From positions 1,364,001-1,428,000 of the forward strand of contig CP084610.1 of NCBI GenBank assembly GCA_025917655.1: 64,000 nt of DNA. The letters run 5' to 3'. Below, piece after piece: positions 45,638 to 60,600 of this stretch. The notes under the pieces were generated by a model, which was given only the letters and a program-made list of their open reading frames with translations, ran no database searches and was not told where the DNA came from. The DNA comes from Chlorella sorokiniana (lineage: Eukaryota; Chlorophyta; Trebouxiophyceae; Chlorellales; Chlorellaceae). Each line of letters starts with the position of its first letter. Position 1 is the stretch's first letter. A program made the position numbers and the translations under genes.

Positions 45638-48600
45638 ATGCGGTTGCTGCTCATGCTGCAGCGGCTGCGTGCGGCGCGGGAGGAGGGCGGGCGTCGGAGC
45701 GGCTCCGAGGTGCTGGGCCGCTTCCTGGTGACCAAGCTGTCGTGGCGCGGCAGCTACCGCCGCCTGCTGTGCATCACCCCCACCCACATCACCACGGTGC
45801 GGCGCGCGGCGGCGGCCTGGGTCCCGCCTTGCGGCCAGCACCCACCTGGGCTGCCAGCTCCCCGCGCGGGCCAGGGCCAGCTGCGCTGTGCCGCGCTGGC
45901 ATGGGGGTGTGGGCTCGGCGCTACCCGCGTGTTGGGTGCTGCCGCGCAGCATCCTCGGCCAGCATCTGCCTGCTCCGGCCCCGGGTACCAATCATTGCAG
46001 GAGGACAGGACTGTTCACCTGTTTGCCCTTGCACACAGCCCGCACCCTCCCTCCCTCCCCCTTTGTGCAGCTCTATCCCGACACACTGGCGGTCACCAAC
46101 AGCTGGGCCTTTGCCGGAGACCACGACCTGGCGGGGGTGGAGGTGGGGGGACCACGCTGAGGGCGGCCTGCTCACGCTGCACTTCCGCCGAGACAAGAAG
46201 GTGCGCAGGCGGAGGGGCTGCGGCGCCTGCCGCGCCGACGCTGCACGGCGACCCATGAGCGGCGCTGGCTGCGAGACGCCGACGCTGCTCCTAGCCAGGG
46301 GCGGGAGCGAGGGAGCCCGCTGTGCATGAAGGTGTGCATGGTGTGCTGCATGGCGCCGCCGGGCTGCCAGCTCAGCGCAGCGTCCCGCCCGCCGCCGCAG
46401 GGCCTGGGCTCAAAGGATGTGAAGCTGGCGTGCAAGGAGCGGGCTGCGCTGCTGAGCCTGCTGTACCGCTGCGTTGAGCTGGCGGTGGCGCGCGGCACCT
46501 GCGGCCTGGGACCCACCCTGTTGGGGTATGCAGGGTGGATGGGGTGGGGTGGGGCGTTGCTGCCCCTGCGGAGCGGCTACGCCCGACCGGCCGACAGGGA
46601 TTGGCGGCGTGCCTTGCAAAGGTTTAGCGTGGTGCGCCCATTCCTGCCGCACGTCTGCTGCGTGCTGTGGGATGCGAAGCCGCCCCCGCCCATGGCTGCA
46701 GGCAAGCGGATGAGTTCCGGGGGCACAAGCTGCGCAAGGGGCGCTGGCAGCCCGTTCTGCTGCGCGTGTCGGCGCATGCAGGTGCGCGGGTGTGGGGGGG
46801 CGCGCAGTGGAAGGCCGGGCATCATGTGGGCGCATGCATGCTGACTCGGCCCAGCAGCCCGGGATTGGCTTGCCAGACGCTTGAATGACGCACAAATGAA
46901 GGGCGAGAGCAATCACAGGCGTGGCTCTCCCCTTGTTGTTTGTATGCAGTGGAACGTGTGGACCCGGCCAGCGGCCTGGTCAAGTGGCGCCTCGACTACC
47001 GCCACATGGCGTCGCCCGCGGGTGAGGCGCTGGTTGCGGGGTGGGCGGGGCGGGCGTGATGCAAGCGGGTCGTGTGCAGCCAGAGAGTTGCAGTAGCCGT
47101 GCTGCAGTCGTGTACACGGCAGTGCTGCAGCCGGCAGCAGGGCAGGAGAGTGTACTTGATCCGCTCCGGCTGCCTGCCGCTCACGTCTGGGCGCGCCCTG
47201 GCTAATCCCACAACCCTCCCGTCCCCCGGCCTCTGCAGCCCGGCTGCTGCAGCCCGGCGAGGGCCAGCCCGCGGGCTCTGCCGCCTTTGCGCTGTTTGGC
47301 AAGACGGGGCGCTCCCCGCGCGTCTTCTGCTGCCCGCGCGCGAGCAGCTGCTGCGGGCGGTGCAGACCGCCGCGCTGCGCAAGCTGGGGCTCACCCTGGC
47401 GGTCGACTCCAACGCAGCGCTGGACGGCGGCGCGCTGCTGGCGGCGGTGGCGGCGGCGGAGCGCGAGCGCGCGGCCACCGCCGCCGACGCGCCGCTGGGG
47501 AGTGGGAGGTGATGCGGGTGCGGGAGCTGCCAGAGGGTGCGGAGCTGGACGCAGCGCAGGCAGCAGGCGCGGGTGGTGGTGCCGCCGACGGCGGCGGCGG
47601 CGGCGGCGGCGGCTGGAGCGCGGTGGCGCAGCGGCGGCTGGTGCTCACGCGGGGCGGGCTGCTTGAGCGGCGGCCGGGGGACTACGAGGTGGCGGAGTGG
47701 CGGCAGCTGCCCGCAGTGGCGGCGCTGGTGCGGCACGGCGAGGACCCGCAGTGGCTGTCGGTGGAGTGGGCCGACGGCGCGCCGCCCGCCACCTACGTCA
47801 CCCCCGCCCGCGACGCGCTGCTGGCGGCGCTGCTGGACGCGGCGCAGGCGGCGGCGGGGCGGCCCGTGCCGGTGCTGATGCAGCCCACGGCGGCGGGGGA
47901 CCCCATCCTGAGCCAGCGTGCTCAGGCTCTGGGTGCTCCCTCGGTGGCGCCGGATGCCGAGCTGGAGCGGCTCTGCCTGCAGCAGCTGGGCGACGCCGCC
48001 CGCAGCTTCATGGCGGCCGGCGGCGCTCCAACTCCCTCGCCGCCCTGGCCGCCGCCGGCCTGCCGGCCACGTTGGCGGCGGCGGCAGCCGACGGCGCTGC
48101 GGCCGAGGGGGAGGGCAGCGGCGGCGTGGCGGCCCCCAGCGGGCGCCCCAGCAGCCCGTCGGCGGCTCCCTCTGCCAGCGGCCGCTCGGGCTTCATGCAC
48201 CGCGCGTTTGCGCGGCAAGTGCCTGCCCCGGCGCTGGAATCACCAGCGCGAGCGGCGCCGCCGCGGCCGCGCGCTCCCCGGCGTCTGCGTCGGCGGTGGC
48301 GGCCTTCCAGCAGCGCGTGCGCGAGTTCAACGCCTGCGTGCCCTACTGCGGCCTGCAGCCAGGTGGGCCTGGCAGGCCCGGAGTGTGCTGCTGTTTGGCA
48401 AGGCGCAAACACCCACCACTGTGTGGGCTCTGGGCTTTAGGTCCATCACCTGTGTGCCTGCGTGCGGCGGCGGCGCCCAGCCCACACCCCCACCCTCTCG
48501 GCTCCTCGCTACATTTTTCAGTTTCCCTTCATGCCATCCTCTTCAGCTCCCCTTGTCCTCCTTGCCTGGCGCACACTCGCTCACGCTGCCCCACCTCCCT

Positions 48601-51600
48601 GGCCCGCCCCGCCGCCCGCGCGCAGGCTGCCGCGTCGACGACGTTGCCATCCTCGCCCTGCTGGCCCACCTGCCCCGCCAGCAGCCCTCGGGCGCGGGCC
48701 TGCCCCCGACGAGGCCCGCCTGGCCGTGGCGGCCCTGCAGGCGCTGCAGCGGCTGGCCGCCGCCCCGTGGCGGTGTCCCACAAGGGCGGCGGCGGGGTGG
48801 TGGGCATGGCACAGATCGTGGGGGCGGCGGGGGGCGGGCCGCGTGTTTGCCGCGCTGATGGCGGGGCACGACCACGTGGCGGCGGAGGCCGCGCGCCTGC
48901 TGCTGCGCTTCTTCGCGCCCTCCGCCGCGCGGGCGGGCGCGGGGCCCTGGGCCGCGCCCCCGGCGGCGGCGGAGGCGGCGAGCCCGCGGAGGAGGAGGTG
49001 GCGGCGGCGCACGCCGCCAAGAGCGTCTGCTTCATCTCCCGCAGCCGGTGCGGCCGCCCGCCGCCGCCGCCTGCCCCGCATGCTTACTCGGGCTCCCCGC
49101 GCCTGGCCGCTCTGCCGAGCGAGTGCTTGCACCATCATCATTTTACCAATCTCACCGTCATTGTGGCTCCTTTCCAATGTGGCCCCCTCCCCCTCCCCGC
49201 CTGCGCAGCTGCACCGCCCTGGTGCGCGTGCTGCAGGGCCGGCGCCCGCCCCGCTGCTCAGCATGGCGGTGGCGGAGGCGGTGGCGGCGGTGGCCTGCGA
49301 GCCCGGCAGCCGCTCCACGGAGCAGGCCACCCTGGAAGCCGTGCTGCAGGTGGGCGCTGCCCCTCGCCCGCAGCCTCCGCCCGCAGCCTCCCTGGGCCTG
49401 GAGGCGGTTTCCCCTGTGCCGTGCAGTCAACCCTGCTCGCCCGCGGGCTTGGGCTGTGGGGTGGCGCGCGCCCGGGATGCAGCTCAGTGCTGCCAGGGCG
49501 TGCCGGCAGGCTGCCCCGCTGCAGCTTGTGCATGCGGCGGCGCCTGCATGGGCCTGCCTCGCCGCCGCGGCCTGCCGACCCCACCGCCCCGCTGCCGCAG
49601 GAGACGGCTGCCCTGGGGCGCCCCCTGTTCGCCCTGTTCTCGCACCCGGCGCCGCGGGTGGCCCACGCCGCCGCGCTCGTCATGCGCGCGGTGGCGGAGG
49701 GCGGCACCGAGGCGGCGCAGCCGATGCGGGAGGCCGCGCTCACAGGTGGGGGCGGGCAGCCGCCGATTGCCTGTGTGGCTGCATGCGTGCAGCCTGCATA
49801 TGAATGCTGCTGTGCCGGTCGACGGGAGTCCAAAATGGTGCTGGCCACCAGAACGTGCCGCCCAACTTGCACTTGGTTGGTTCGCGGTGCAACCCAGTGG
49901 GGTGTGTGCGGCCTGTGCCTGCAGAGGGCGCGATCCTGACGCACCTGCTGAGCGCGCTGAGCCCACGTGGCGGCGCGGGCGAGGCCGCCGCCGCGCTGAG
50001 CCGCGACCTGGTTGCCCTGTGGGCCGACGAGTTCGCCCCGCGCTGGGCTTGCTGCGCCGCGTCTTCCCCCGGCCTGCTGCGCTTTCTCAACCAGCGGCGG
50101 CAGGCGGCTGCGCCGCAGCAGGGCCCCCCGGCGCAGGCGGCGGCGGCGGCAGCCGCTGGGGCACAAGCCGGCCAGGCGGCGCCGCCCAGCGGGGCCGTGC
50201 CTCTGGCGGCCCAGCAGCAGCAGCCGCCAAACGGCGCTGCTGTCTCGTTGCCGGCCCAGCCGCCCCGGCGCCGCCCGGCGGCGACCCGCTCCAGCAGCCC
50301 GCCATGCCGCAGCAGGATGCGGCGGCGGCGCAGCAGCAGCAGCAGCAGCAGCAGGGTCAGCAGCAGCAGGGTGCGCCGTCGCCCGTGGGCCGCCGCCTGC
50401 TGGAGCCGGCGCCGCCGCCGCGCCCGGTACGCTCAAGGGCAACTGGGAGGCGTTTTGGGCGGCGGCGGCGCGGGACCACAGCCACGCGGCGCTCATCTGG
50501 AACGAGGGCACCCGCGCCGAGCTGCGGCAGGCGCTGCAAGCGGAGGAGGCGGCGCTGCGCCTGGCCCGCCTGCGCGCCGCCGACGCAGGCTCCCTGGCGG
50601 CGGCTGGCGGCGGCGGCGGGCTGAGCTGGAACCACGCCGAGTTCCGTGTGGCCTATCCCTCCCTGGAGAAGCACCTGTGCATCGGCGGCATCTACGTCAG
50701 GCTGCTGCTGGAGGCGCCCGCGAACAGCGGCGGCGGCGGCTCCAGCGTCGTGGAGCGCCTGCCCGCGCCCGCGAGTTCTTCGCCGCCGCCCACCACCGCC
50801 TGCTGTGCCTGGGCGACGCTTCGCTGGCACCCGCGGGCGCTGGCGCCGACCGCGAGCTGTGTGCGAGGGCCATGGCGGCTGCCTACCACGCCCACGCCGG
50901 CGCCATCGGGCCCGTGGAGGGCATCGCCCACCTGGCAGCCCTGCTGGATGCCACGCCCAGCCGGCCCCTCAGGTGGGCCTCGCAAAGGCTGCATGAACAG
51001 GCCGGCTGCATTGGTCGTCCGGCTGGCTTGTGCGTCCGTCTGGCGCCCTGCAGACTTTTTGCGACCCATCATGCTCCAGCCGACCCGTCGATGATCCCGG
51101 CTGCACCCCGCAGGCAGCACCTGCTGCTGCTGCTGGAGGCCCTGGTGGCGCCCGGCGCGCTGGCCACCAGCAAGGCGGACGAGGGTGCCGACGGCGTGGC
51201 TGGCGCCGTTCGCGAGGCCGCCGTGCGCGGCGCACGCCAACGGCGTGGCCCTGCTGGAAGCCAGAGGGGTGGAGCTGATGGTGGATGTGCTGGCAGGTGG
51301 GGGCGGTACCAGCCAAGCCACGGTACGCTGCAGTACGAGGCGCTCCTATGCTTCTTTCAAGCCGCGTGCACCGCGCCAAAAGCACCCAGCCTGCCGCGAT
51401 ACCCCTCAGATGCTGCCTCCACTCGAGCTGCCTCCCCCTGCCTTCCGCTGTCCGTGGCGCAGCTGCGCACGAGGCGTCGGAGCGGCCGGCGGCGGCGCTG
51501 CAGACCAACCTGATTGCGGGGAGCAGCCACGCGGAGGAGAGCCGCGAGTGGTTCTACTTCCCGGCGGCTGGGGCGGGCGGTGGCCAGGCGCAGCAGGATG

Positions 51601-54600
51601 GGCGGGTGGGCCCCGTCACCAAGGCAGAGATCCGCCAGCTGCACAGGTGATGCCGCCCGCTGCCTGTGACCCAAGCAAAGCCTGCAGACTGCACTGGAGC
51701 CCAGCCAGGCCTTGTGAGGCTGAATCGCAACACGTTTCAACTGGCTTCCTTGTGGCTCACGCTTGTCCTGCTGTCTTTGCGCCACACATGCGTCCTGCAG
51801 CTCCGGCGCGATCGACGGCAGCACGCCGTTCTGGGCGTCGGGCATGCCCGAGCCGCTGCCGCTGGCGTCGCTGCGCGAGCTGCGCTGGTGGGTGGCGCGC
51901 GGCGTGCCCCGCTGACCGCGCTGCGCGCAGCGGGGGTGGCTCTGCGTGTGCTGCAGGCGCTGGCGGGGCAGCAGCCGGCGGTGGATGGGCACACCGGCGA
52001 GGCGCTGTTCCCGCTGCCGCTGGCGCATCGCCAGATGGCGTCGCCGGCCTGCCTGCCGCACATTGCTCAGGTGGGCGCTGCCTGTGCCCGCATGCTTTCT
52101 TCTACACACGGAGGAAACGGGGCCATCTGCAGGCAGGGCAGTTTTGGGCCAAGCGGTCAGCATGGGGAGGCTAGGGGAAATGTTGCGGGCTGCCGCTCTT
52201 GCGCTATTAGAGAGCCCTGCTGCACAGTCGCCAGCTGACTCCCTCCCCTTTTTCAGTTTTTCTGTTGCTGCTCCCACTTGGCACAGGTCATCCTGACGGG
52301 GAGCCAGCCCTGGTGTCAGCCGCCGCCAGCCTGCTGCTGACGGTGCTGGAGCGCAACCGCGACGCGCTGGCGGAGCTGCACAAAACAGGGCTCCACTTCT
52401 TCGCCCTCGCCTACTGCGGCAGCAACCTGCGGGAGCTTGCCCGCCTGCTGAAGGTGAGGGCGGCAAAGGGGGAGGGGGGCGTGCATGAGCAAAGCATGCT
52501 GACAGGTGCAGGAGAAAGGCTGAGGGTTCCTGGGTGCTGGAGCCACACAGCTGCCGCCGCTTTGTTCTGGCAGCCATGCCCGCTGCTCCACCCAGGGCAA
52601 CCACCCTCCTGCGGCTCGTGCCTGAGTGGCGCTCGCGGCATGCCCGCTCTGCTGTGCAGGTTTGCCACCTGGCGGGCGCAGCCGCCGCGGGCGTGCCGCC
52701 CTCCGTGCCGCTTGCGCAGCGCAGCATTCTGGGCGGCCTGCTGCCAGGTGAGCGACGCTCGCTGTTTGCGCTGCCCCCTTCCTTTCCCCGAAGACGTGCG
52801 CACACACAAACTCACACCCTTCGTCCCCCCCCACCCACCCACCCCCACCCACCCTCAGAGTCGTTGCTGCACATGCTGGAGAGCTACGGCCCCGACGCCT
52901 TGCCGCCGCGCTGGCCGGGGACGCCGAGACGCCGGAGCTGGTGTGGACGGCGGGAATGCGGGGCCAGCGCCTGGTGCCCCAGATGCTGCGCCACCTGGGC
53001 GACTTCCCGGGCGCCTGCGGGAGAGCTGCCACGCGCTCTACGACTACACCCCTTGCCCGCCTGTGGGATACCCCGAGATAGAGGTGCGGGGTGGGGGGTG
53101 CCTGGATGTGCATGGGCTTGTGAGTGGGGGATGGGCGGCGGACCAGCGGCAGTCTAGGAGGAAGAAGGCGGGCTGCGGGCCTTGGCCGAGCAAAGCTGCC
53201 CCCTCCCTCCCCCACACACAACCCACGCTCGCACACACACACACACCAACAACCTGACTGCCCGTGTACTGCTAACTGCGTCCAGGGCGAGGTGTGGTGC
53301 CACCGCTACTACCTGCGCCACCTGTGCGACGAGGCGCGCCACCCGGGCTGGCCCCTGGCCGACCACGTGGAGCTGCTGCAGGTGGGGGGTGCTGCAGGAG
53401 GGGTTGGGGGGTGGGTGGAGGTCCTGCCTGGGCCTGCAAAGCCCGGGGGTTGGAGGCAAGGGTGGGCCAAGCTGCCCCCACACCCACACCCCACCCACCC
53501 ACCCACCCACAAACACGCTGCCACCCTCTGGCGCCTCTTCCACATTGGGCGCCCCACCTGCCCCGGCTGTCTGCCCGCAGTCCTTGCTGGATGCCTGGCG
53601 CGCGGAGCTGGCCCGCCAGCCGATGGGCATGAGCGAGGGAGAGGCGTGCGGGGTGCTGGGCATCACGCCGGGGCCGGACGGTACCGTGGCCGAGGAGGAG
53701 CTCAAGGCAGCGTACCGCAGGTACTGCCAGACGGTACTGTCACTCTTCTGCACGGGATCTTGCCACCCTTGGGGCTGGGCATTGGGCATGGCGGATGGGA
53801 CTGTTGGTGTGTGTGTGTGGGGGGGGGACATGAACTAGGGGTTCCCCCTTCAGATCGTTGGCCCCCGTCTGCCTCATCGGTTGCACCCGACAACACCGCG
53901 CCGCTGCACCCTGTGACCCCTCTCAGGCTGGCCCGCCTGTACCACCCAGACAAGAACCCTGGGGGCGGGAGCAGTTCATGGGGGTGCAGGCCGCGTACGA
54001 GCGGCTGCAGGCGGGCGCGGCGGGCGGGCAGGGCCCCCAGCCCTGGCGCATCCGACTCATCCTGCAGGCAAGCTGGCTGCGGCGGCCCGCGCTGCGCCTG
54101 CAACCCCGACCTGCCTGGGTTGGACGAGCCACAGCCGCCGCGCCCGCCTGCATCTGCGAAAGCAGCCCTCGTGGCCCCACTTCGCCGCACTGCTGGTTGG
54201 AGGTCCCCGCGCGGCTTCTAGCCCCCACGTGTATTCAGTTCTCTCCGATCATCGCCTGCTTGCCTCCCCTGTGTCCCAACCCCCGCAGGCGCAGTGCCTG
54301 CTGTTCCGGCGGTGCCCGGAGGTGCTGGCCCCCTTCAAGTATGCGGGGTTCCCGCTGCTGCTGCAGGCGGTGGCGCTGCCGCAGCAGGACGGCGAGCACG
54401 GCGGCCCCTCGGCCGAGCACTTCTTGTCGCCGGAGGCAGCGCCTCAGCTGCAGGTTGGGGGCCCCGCCTGCCTTGCCTGGGGTCGCTCGGGGTTGGGGCA
54501 TCGCTGAGGGCAGGGCGCCGCAGAAGCCGGGCCGTTGGCGACATGCTGGGGTGCTGCCGCCTGAGCAGCCGTTCACAGCCTCCTCTGCGTGCTTCTACAT

Positions 54601-57600
54601 GCCCTGCAGGCCGCCACCGAGCTGTGCTGGCTGACCTGCGCTGCCTCGCGCCTCAACGGCGAGGAGCTGACCCGCGCCGGCGGCCTGCGCCTGCTGGGAG
54701 CGCTGCTACGCCGCTGCGCCGCGGTGCTGCCGCGGGACGCGCCACCGCGTGCCCCGCCGCCGTGGTGGCCACTCATGCGCTGCGCGCGCTGGCCGTCATG
54801 GCGGCTTTTGAGAACGCGCGGGCGGAGCTGGAGGGAAGCGCGCCGCTGGTGGCAGACATTGGTGCGTTTGGTTCTGTCCTGTTTCGCAGCATTGCTGTCG
54901 AGACGGCAGTGCTGCAAGCTGCAGCGGGGGCTGGGTGTGCTGCCGCAGGGTGGTGTGTGGCTCGAGGCGTACCACCCCCTGCAGATGCTGCAGCGCGCTT
55001 ATTGCAACGCCGGCTGGCCCCTCCCTCCCCTCCCTTGCGCTGCAGTGCGCTGTTGTGGTCTGGAGCGCGCCCCGCAGCGGTGGAGGCCGCCCTGCTCTGC
55101 CTGGCACGCTGCTGTGTCAGCAGTGGGCTGCAGGTGCGGTGTACGTGTGGTGGGGGGTGGGAGGGGGAGGGGTGGCGAGGGACCGCGTGGTACAGCACGC
55201 CAGGCTGTGGCGCCTTCAACCCTCGCCCCATGCTGGTGTTTGCCGTGTTGGCTGCCTCGCCTTGATCCCCCTCCGGCTCCCCACAGCTTCCCAACGGTAC
55301 CACCGCTGCCCCGCACACACGAGCGCAGGAGCTGCTGCTGCGCAGCGGGGTGCTGGGCTTTGTGGTGCCGCTGCTGCTGGCGTACGACGCGACCCACGCC
55401 GAGGCGGACGCGGCGGCGGCGGCCGGCGGCGGCGACGCGCTGCTTCCGCGGCAGGCGCTGCCGGGCGCGGAGGATGCGGGCGCCGTGCTGCAGCTGCCGC
55501 TGGAGCGGTCCAGCGCGCAGGTGGGCCGGCGGATCAGGCGGTTCAGGCGGCATGCCCCGCCTGTGCAGCGCAGCAGTGGCTGCCTCTCTCCCGGATGGGC
55601 GGCTTGGCGGCTCACGCTGCCCACCCAGGCCATGGCCGGCCACCTGCCAACCCCTCAACCTCTCTGCCGCCCTTCCCCACCCCCCAAAAGCAGGCCACCA
55701 AGAACCTGCATGCCCAGCTGGCGGTCCGCACCCTCGCCGCCCTCGCTGGCTACGCGCGCCCGCCCTCGGACGACGGCGCGACGGCCGCGCCGCCCACGCC
55801 GCCGTGTGCGCCGGCGCAGCGCGCTCTGGCGGCCCTGCTCACCCAGACCCTGGCGCCGCGCCTGGCCGACCCCGACCCGCTGCCGCTGCTGCGCGACCTG
55901 AACAGCTCGCTGCAGACGCCGCAGGTGGGGGCAGGCGCGGCTGCTGGCCACGGACGCTGCAAGCTTGCAAAGTTTCGAAGCCTCCGCAACCTCTGATGCA
56001 GTGAAAAGCAAGCGTGGGGCCTCACCCTGCTGCCTGTTGCGCTGTGCCCCTGTCCCCGTCCCTGCAGGTCATCTGGAACAGCAGCATGCGGCAGGAGCTG
56101 CTGGAGGTGCTGGAGGCGCAGCGCGGCGCGGCAGGCCAGCCCGTGGCGGGCGACGGCGCCGCGCTGTTGAGGCGCTGGATGGCTTCAGGTTCAAGGCGAG
56201 AGGAGGGGGAGGGGAGGGGGTGGGGGCGGGGATGGGATGTGAGCTGCGCGACGGAATGGGAGCTGGAGGCGACGGTGCGCCGTACGCGGCGCAGCACTGC
56301 GCACAGTGCTCCGCCAATGCCCGCTGTCATAGCAGCCTGGGTGGCCTCACGTGGCGTCGACAAACGTTGATTGGGCACATCACAGACCTCTCCACCAATC
56401 GCGACACCTGCACGCCCTCCCTGGCACCACTGCAGTGCCTGCGCGGAGAGCTGGTGGTGGCGGGCGTGTTTGTGCGGCTGTATGCCGAGCAGCCCGGCTT
56501 CCAGCTCAGCGATCCGCCCGCCTTCTGCAAGGCCCTGGTCACCTACATTTACCAGGAGCAGCAGGCGGGCGACGAGAAGGCAGAGCAGCAGCAGCAGCAA
56601 GGGCAGCAAGGGCAGGCGGGGAGCGAGGCGGCGGCAGCCGCGCAGCGGCGGGAGCACTTGCTGCAAGCGCTGCGCGCGCTGCGGTCGGTGCTGGAGGGCG
56701 CGCCGCGCCTGCTGGGCCTGCTGGCCACCCGCACAGCGGTGGACCCCCTGCTGCAGTGCCTGCGCCCCGCAGTGGAGGCTGGCCTGCCGGGCGGCGCCGC
56801 CTGGACAGACGCCGCTGCCGCCGACCCCGCCTCGGCGGCAGCCGAGCTGGCGGCTGCGCCGCCCGTGTGGGCGGCCCCGGGGGCGGCGCCAGCTGGCGTC
56901 GGCGCGGGCGTCGGCGTCAACGGCGTGGGCGCCGCTGAGCTGGAGGGCGCCGAGCTGGCGCTGACCGTGCTGCTGCGCCTCACCGCCCACGCCGGCTGCC
57001 TGGAGGCCCTGGGCCAGGACAAGTGCGTGGCGCAGGCGCTGTGGCTGGCCCACCGCGCGCCCTCCGCCGCCGCGATGCTGCTGGCGCTGCGCCTGCTGAC
57101 CGCGCTGGCCGGCACCGCCGCCGCCGCGTGGGCGCCGCCGCGCACGGCGGGGCGCTCTTCCTGCTCACCCTCCTCCTGCCCGCGTACCCAGGCAAGCTGC
57201 GGCTGTGCTGCACGGCGGCCAGCAGAGCCTTTGCGCTGGCAGCAATGGGCCTGGGTTGCATGCCGGCGGGAGCAGTCCCAACCGCCCTGCTTCTCTCCCT
57301 GCATCTGCACGCCTCACCCGCCCCGCCCTCGTCCGCCGCAGTGCCGGATGAGCAGCGCGAGTCCTTTGAGGCGGCGCGCGTGGCGGCGGCGGCCCTGCTG
57401 TCCCGCCTGTCGGCCCACGCGCTGCACGGCGCCCGCGTCAGCCTCATACTCGCGAAGATCTTGCCGCCCGGCCTGGTGTCAGCCATCCAAGACGGCCCCG
57501 GAGAGGCGGCGGTGGCGGCGCTGGGCCAGGCCAGCGAGACGCCTGAGCGGGTGTGGAGCCGTGGCATGCAGCGCGCAGCGGCGGAGGAGGCGGCGCATGC

Positions 57601-60600
57601 ATGCGGCGGCGGCGCGTGCAGCGCAGGCGGGGGCGGCGCGCTGGAGTGGCAGCTGCCGGATGGCTTCCGCATGCGCTACCGCGAGCTGGAGGGGGAGCTG
57701 ATGGTGGGAGGGGTGTACGTGCGGCTATACCTCAAAGACCCGCGGTACCCGCTCAGGTGGGAGGCGGTACACCTGCTGAAGACGGCTGGCAGGCCTGCTC
57801 TGGAGCCTGTGCATGGTTGAAGTGGTGCTGGCCTGCCCAGGGTCGCCGCTGAGGAATGGCCCTTTGTACCGTTGTACTGCAGGAATCCCAAGGCCTTCCT
57901 GGAGGGCCTGCTGGAGCGGTATGTGGCTGAGCTGCAGCGCAGCACGCCCGCCGCACAGCTGGGCAGCCCCTCCAAGCCCGCCACCGCGCTGGCGGTCACC
58001 ACCGCCGCCGCCAACTCTGCCGCCGCCCGACGGACAGCCAGCTGGCCGGCGCCGGCGCCGACCTGGCGCTGCTGCTGTCGGCGGCGGCGGTGGCGCTGCT
58101 GCAGGCGCAGCCGGCGCTGGGGGACCACGCCGCGGGGCTGGGCTATGTGGAGAAGGCGGTGCGGCTGCTGGCGGCGCGTGCGCCGCCGCTGCGGGGGCGC
58201 CCTGGAGCCGGAGGCGCTGCGGGAGGCGCCGCTGCTGCCGGGTGAGCTCTCCGGATTTGCGCTACCTTTTCTTCACTGATGCGCAGCGTTGGTGGCTGTG
58301 ATGGGCAGGGATGGGGGTGGGTAAAGGGGTGGGGGCGTTTACCAGGGGGCATGAAGAGGATGGTCGCTGAGGTGTGTATCAGCGCAGGTGGAGGTGGCTT
58401 GCCGCGATGCGGTGGCCACCTCCCCACCCCCGTCGAGGCTGACGCCTGGGCGGTGCCGCCATCCCCAGCCCCCCTGCCCCCACGCCCCCATGCACATCCC
58501 GCAGACGATGTCAGCGGCTCGCTGCTGCGCCTGCTGCACCAGCTGGCCTCCTGCCTGCCCGCCGCCGAAGCGCTGGCGCGGTGCGTGCCCCCGCGGTGCC
58601 GCCGCTGGCGGCTGCGCTGCGCTGGGGCACCGCGGCTGCCGTGCTGGCGCTGGAGGCGCTGAAGCGGGCGCTGGCGCCCGCCAACCGCTGGAGGGACAGC
58701 CTGGTGACAGGCTGCCTCAGGCAAGGCTGTCGCCATGCTTGTTACGTGTTGTGTGCCAGCCACGGCGAGTGCAGCAAAGGACGGCGGCTCGCACGACAAG
58801 CTGGCAGCCATTCCTCTCCACCACCCGTTCGCTGCCTGCACCCGCACCCTTCCATCGCAGTGTGGGGCTGGTGCCCGTCTTGCTGCGCCGCCTGGACTGG
58901 CGGCGTGGCGGCGAAGGGCAGGAGGGGCAGGAGGTGCGGCGCGTGGGAGGCGCGGCGGGCGCGCGCCCCTCACAACCTGCGCCCTGCTGCTCCATGCTAC
59001 GGCAGCCAGGCCTTCCCGTTCCCATGCCAGCGTTCCCCTCTGCCTGACCCACCCCTATCCCTCCCCCTCCCTCTGTACCGTGCTGTACCGCCGCCGCAGG
59101 AGCGGGACGCGTCTGTGCAGCGCGTGCTGTGCGTGGATGTGCTCAACCTGCTGGCACTGGAGACTCAGGAGGGGGCGGCGGGCCCTCCCAGCGCGTCCGT
59201 GCCCTGCTCGACGCCTCGGGTGCGCCCCCGCCCCCCGCCTGGCATGCGCCCTGCACTGCCCTCGCTCGCGCGCTGCGCGCTGCCCGGCCCTCGCTCCCCC
59301 ATCCAGCCATTCCGTCGCTGCTGCCAGCCGGCCTGCATGTGCTGGCCTGCGCTAGCCCTCGCGAGCGCCTCCTCCCTCTTTGCACACAACCCCCCTCCTG
59401 CCGGCGCCCGCAGACGTGTGGAGCGCGTACGCGGGGCAGAGGCACGACCTGTTCCTCCCCGCTGGCGGCAGCAACGCTGGCGGTGAGCGCTGAGCGCTGG
59501 GAGGCGGCGCATGCCGTGCAGCGCGCTCCCTTCTGGCCCGCCTGCCTGGCGCCGCATCGAGCGTTGCCCCTTGGGCCAACCAACTCACTTTTCGTTGTCT
59601 CTAAACGCGCTGCCCCCTCCCACCGACCGCTGCGCAGGTGTTGCTGGGCTGCTGCAGGGCCCCGGGGCCGCCCGCTTCGCCCTGCCGCCAGCCCTCACCG
59701 CGCCGCCGCAAGCGCCTGTGCCCAGCCCCGCCCCTCAGCCCGCCCAGGCAGCAGTGCCGGCGGCAGCGCCCTCTTGCAGCCCGGGCCGCCTGCCGCGGCG
59801 GAGCCAGAGCCTGCAGCGGCGCCGGAGCTGGCAGAGCTGCCCGGGCGGACGCTCCCCCGCCAGGGGAAGTGGCTGCGCAGGAGGCGGCTTCGCAGGAGCC
59901 TGCATTGCAGAAGGCCCCTGCCGCCGCGTTGCCCACCCAGCAGCAGTCCCAGCCGACACAGCAGGCACAGCAGGCCGACCAGCAGCACACACAGCAGACG
60001 CTGCCGCCTGGGCTGGTCGAACCGGCTGCAGCGCCGCAGTCGGGCGGCGAAGACCCGCTGGCAGCGCTGGCTGGCGACCAGGTTGAGGCGCAGCCGACAC
60101 GGCAGACCGCCCCCAAGCGCCGGCCTCGCCTGGCAGACCGGAGACAGCAGCAGCAGCACCAGCAGCTGCCCCGCAGCCATCACCCCCAGCCGCTCTCAGC
60201 TGGCCCATGCACCGACAGCTGCGCCTGCCGTGGCCCCCGTGCAGGCGCAGCCCCCGCCCGCCCTGCTGCCCAGGCCGTGGCACGCGCAGCACCCGCGGCA
60301 CACTCCCCGCGCGATGCTGCGCCTGCGTCCCCGCAGCGGGCGACCCTCTGGCAGCCACGTCAGCGCCACCCGACCCGCTCAGCCCCCCGCCAGCAGCAGC
60401 GCCAGCCGGGCGCGGGAACCAGCCCCGCTGCTGCCGGGCGGATCAGCGGCGCCAGCAGCAGCGGCCTGGGCCCGCTGGGCGGGCCAGCAGCAGCGAGCGG
60501 GGCAGCGGGTGGGAGTGCAGGGTTGAAATTGCCAGCGGCAGGGGCCCAGTCGCCCAGTGCCTTGCCGGGGCAACAGGCAGCAGCAGCGGCAGCGGCAGCA

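Noticed and set aside
47918-49939. 673-codon plus-strand frame as a separate gene
   Set aside because: It runs through exons and introns of the RME-8-like gene in changing frames and has no independent domain.
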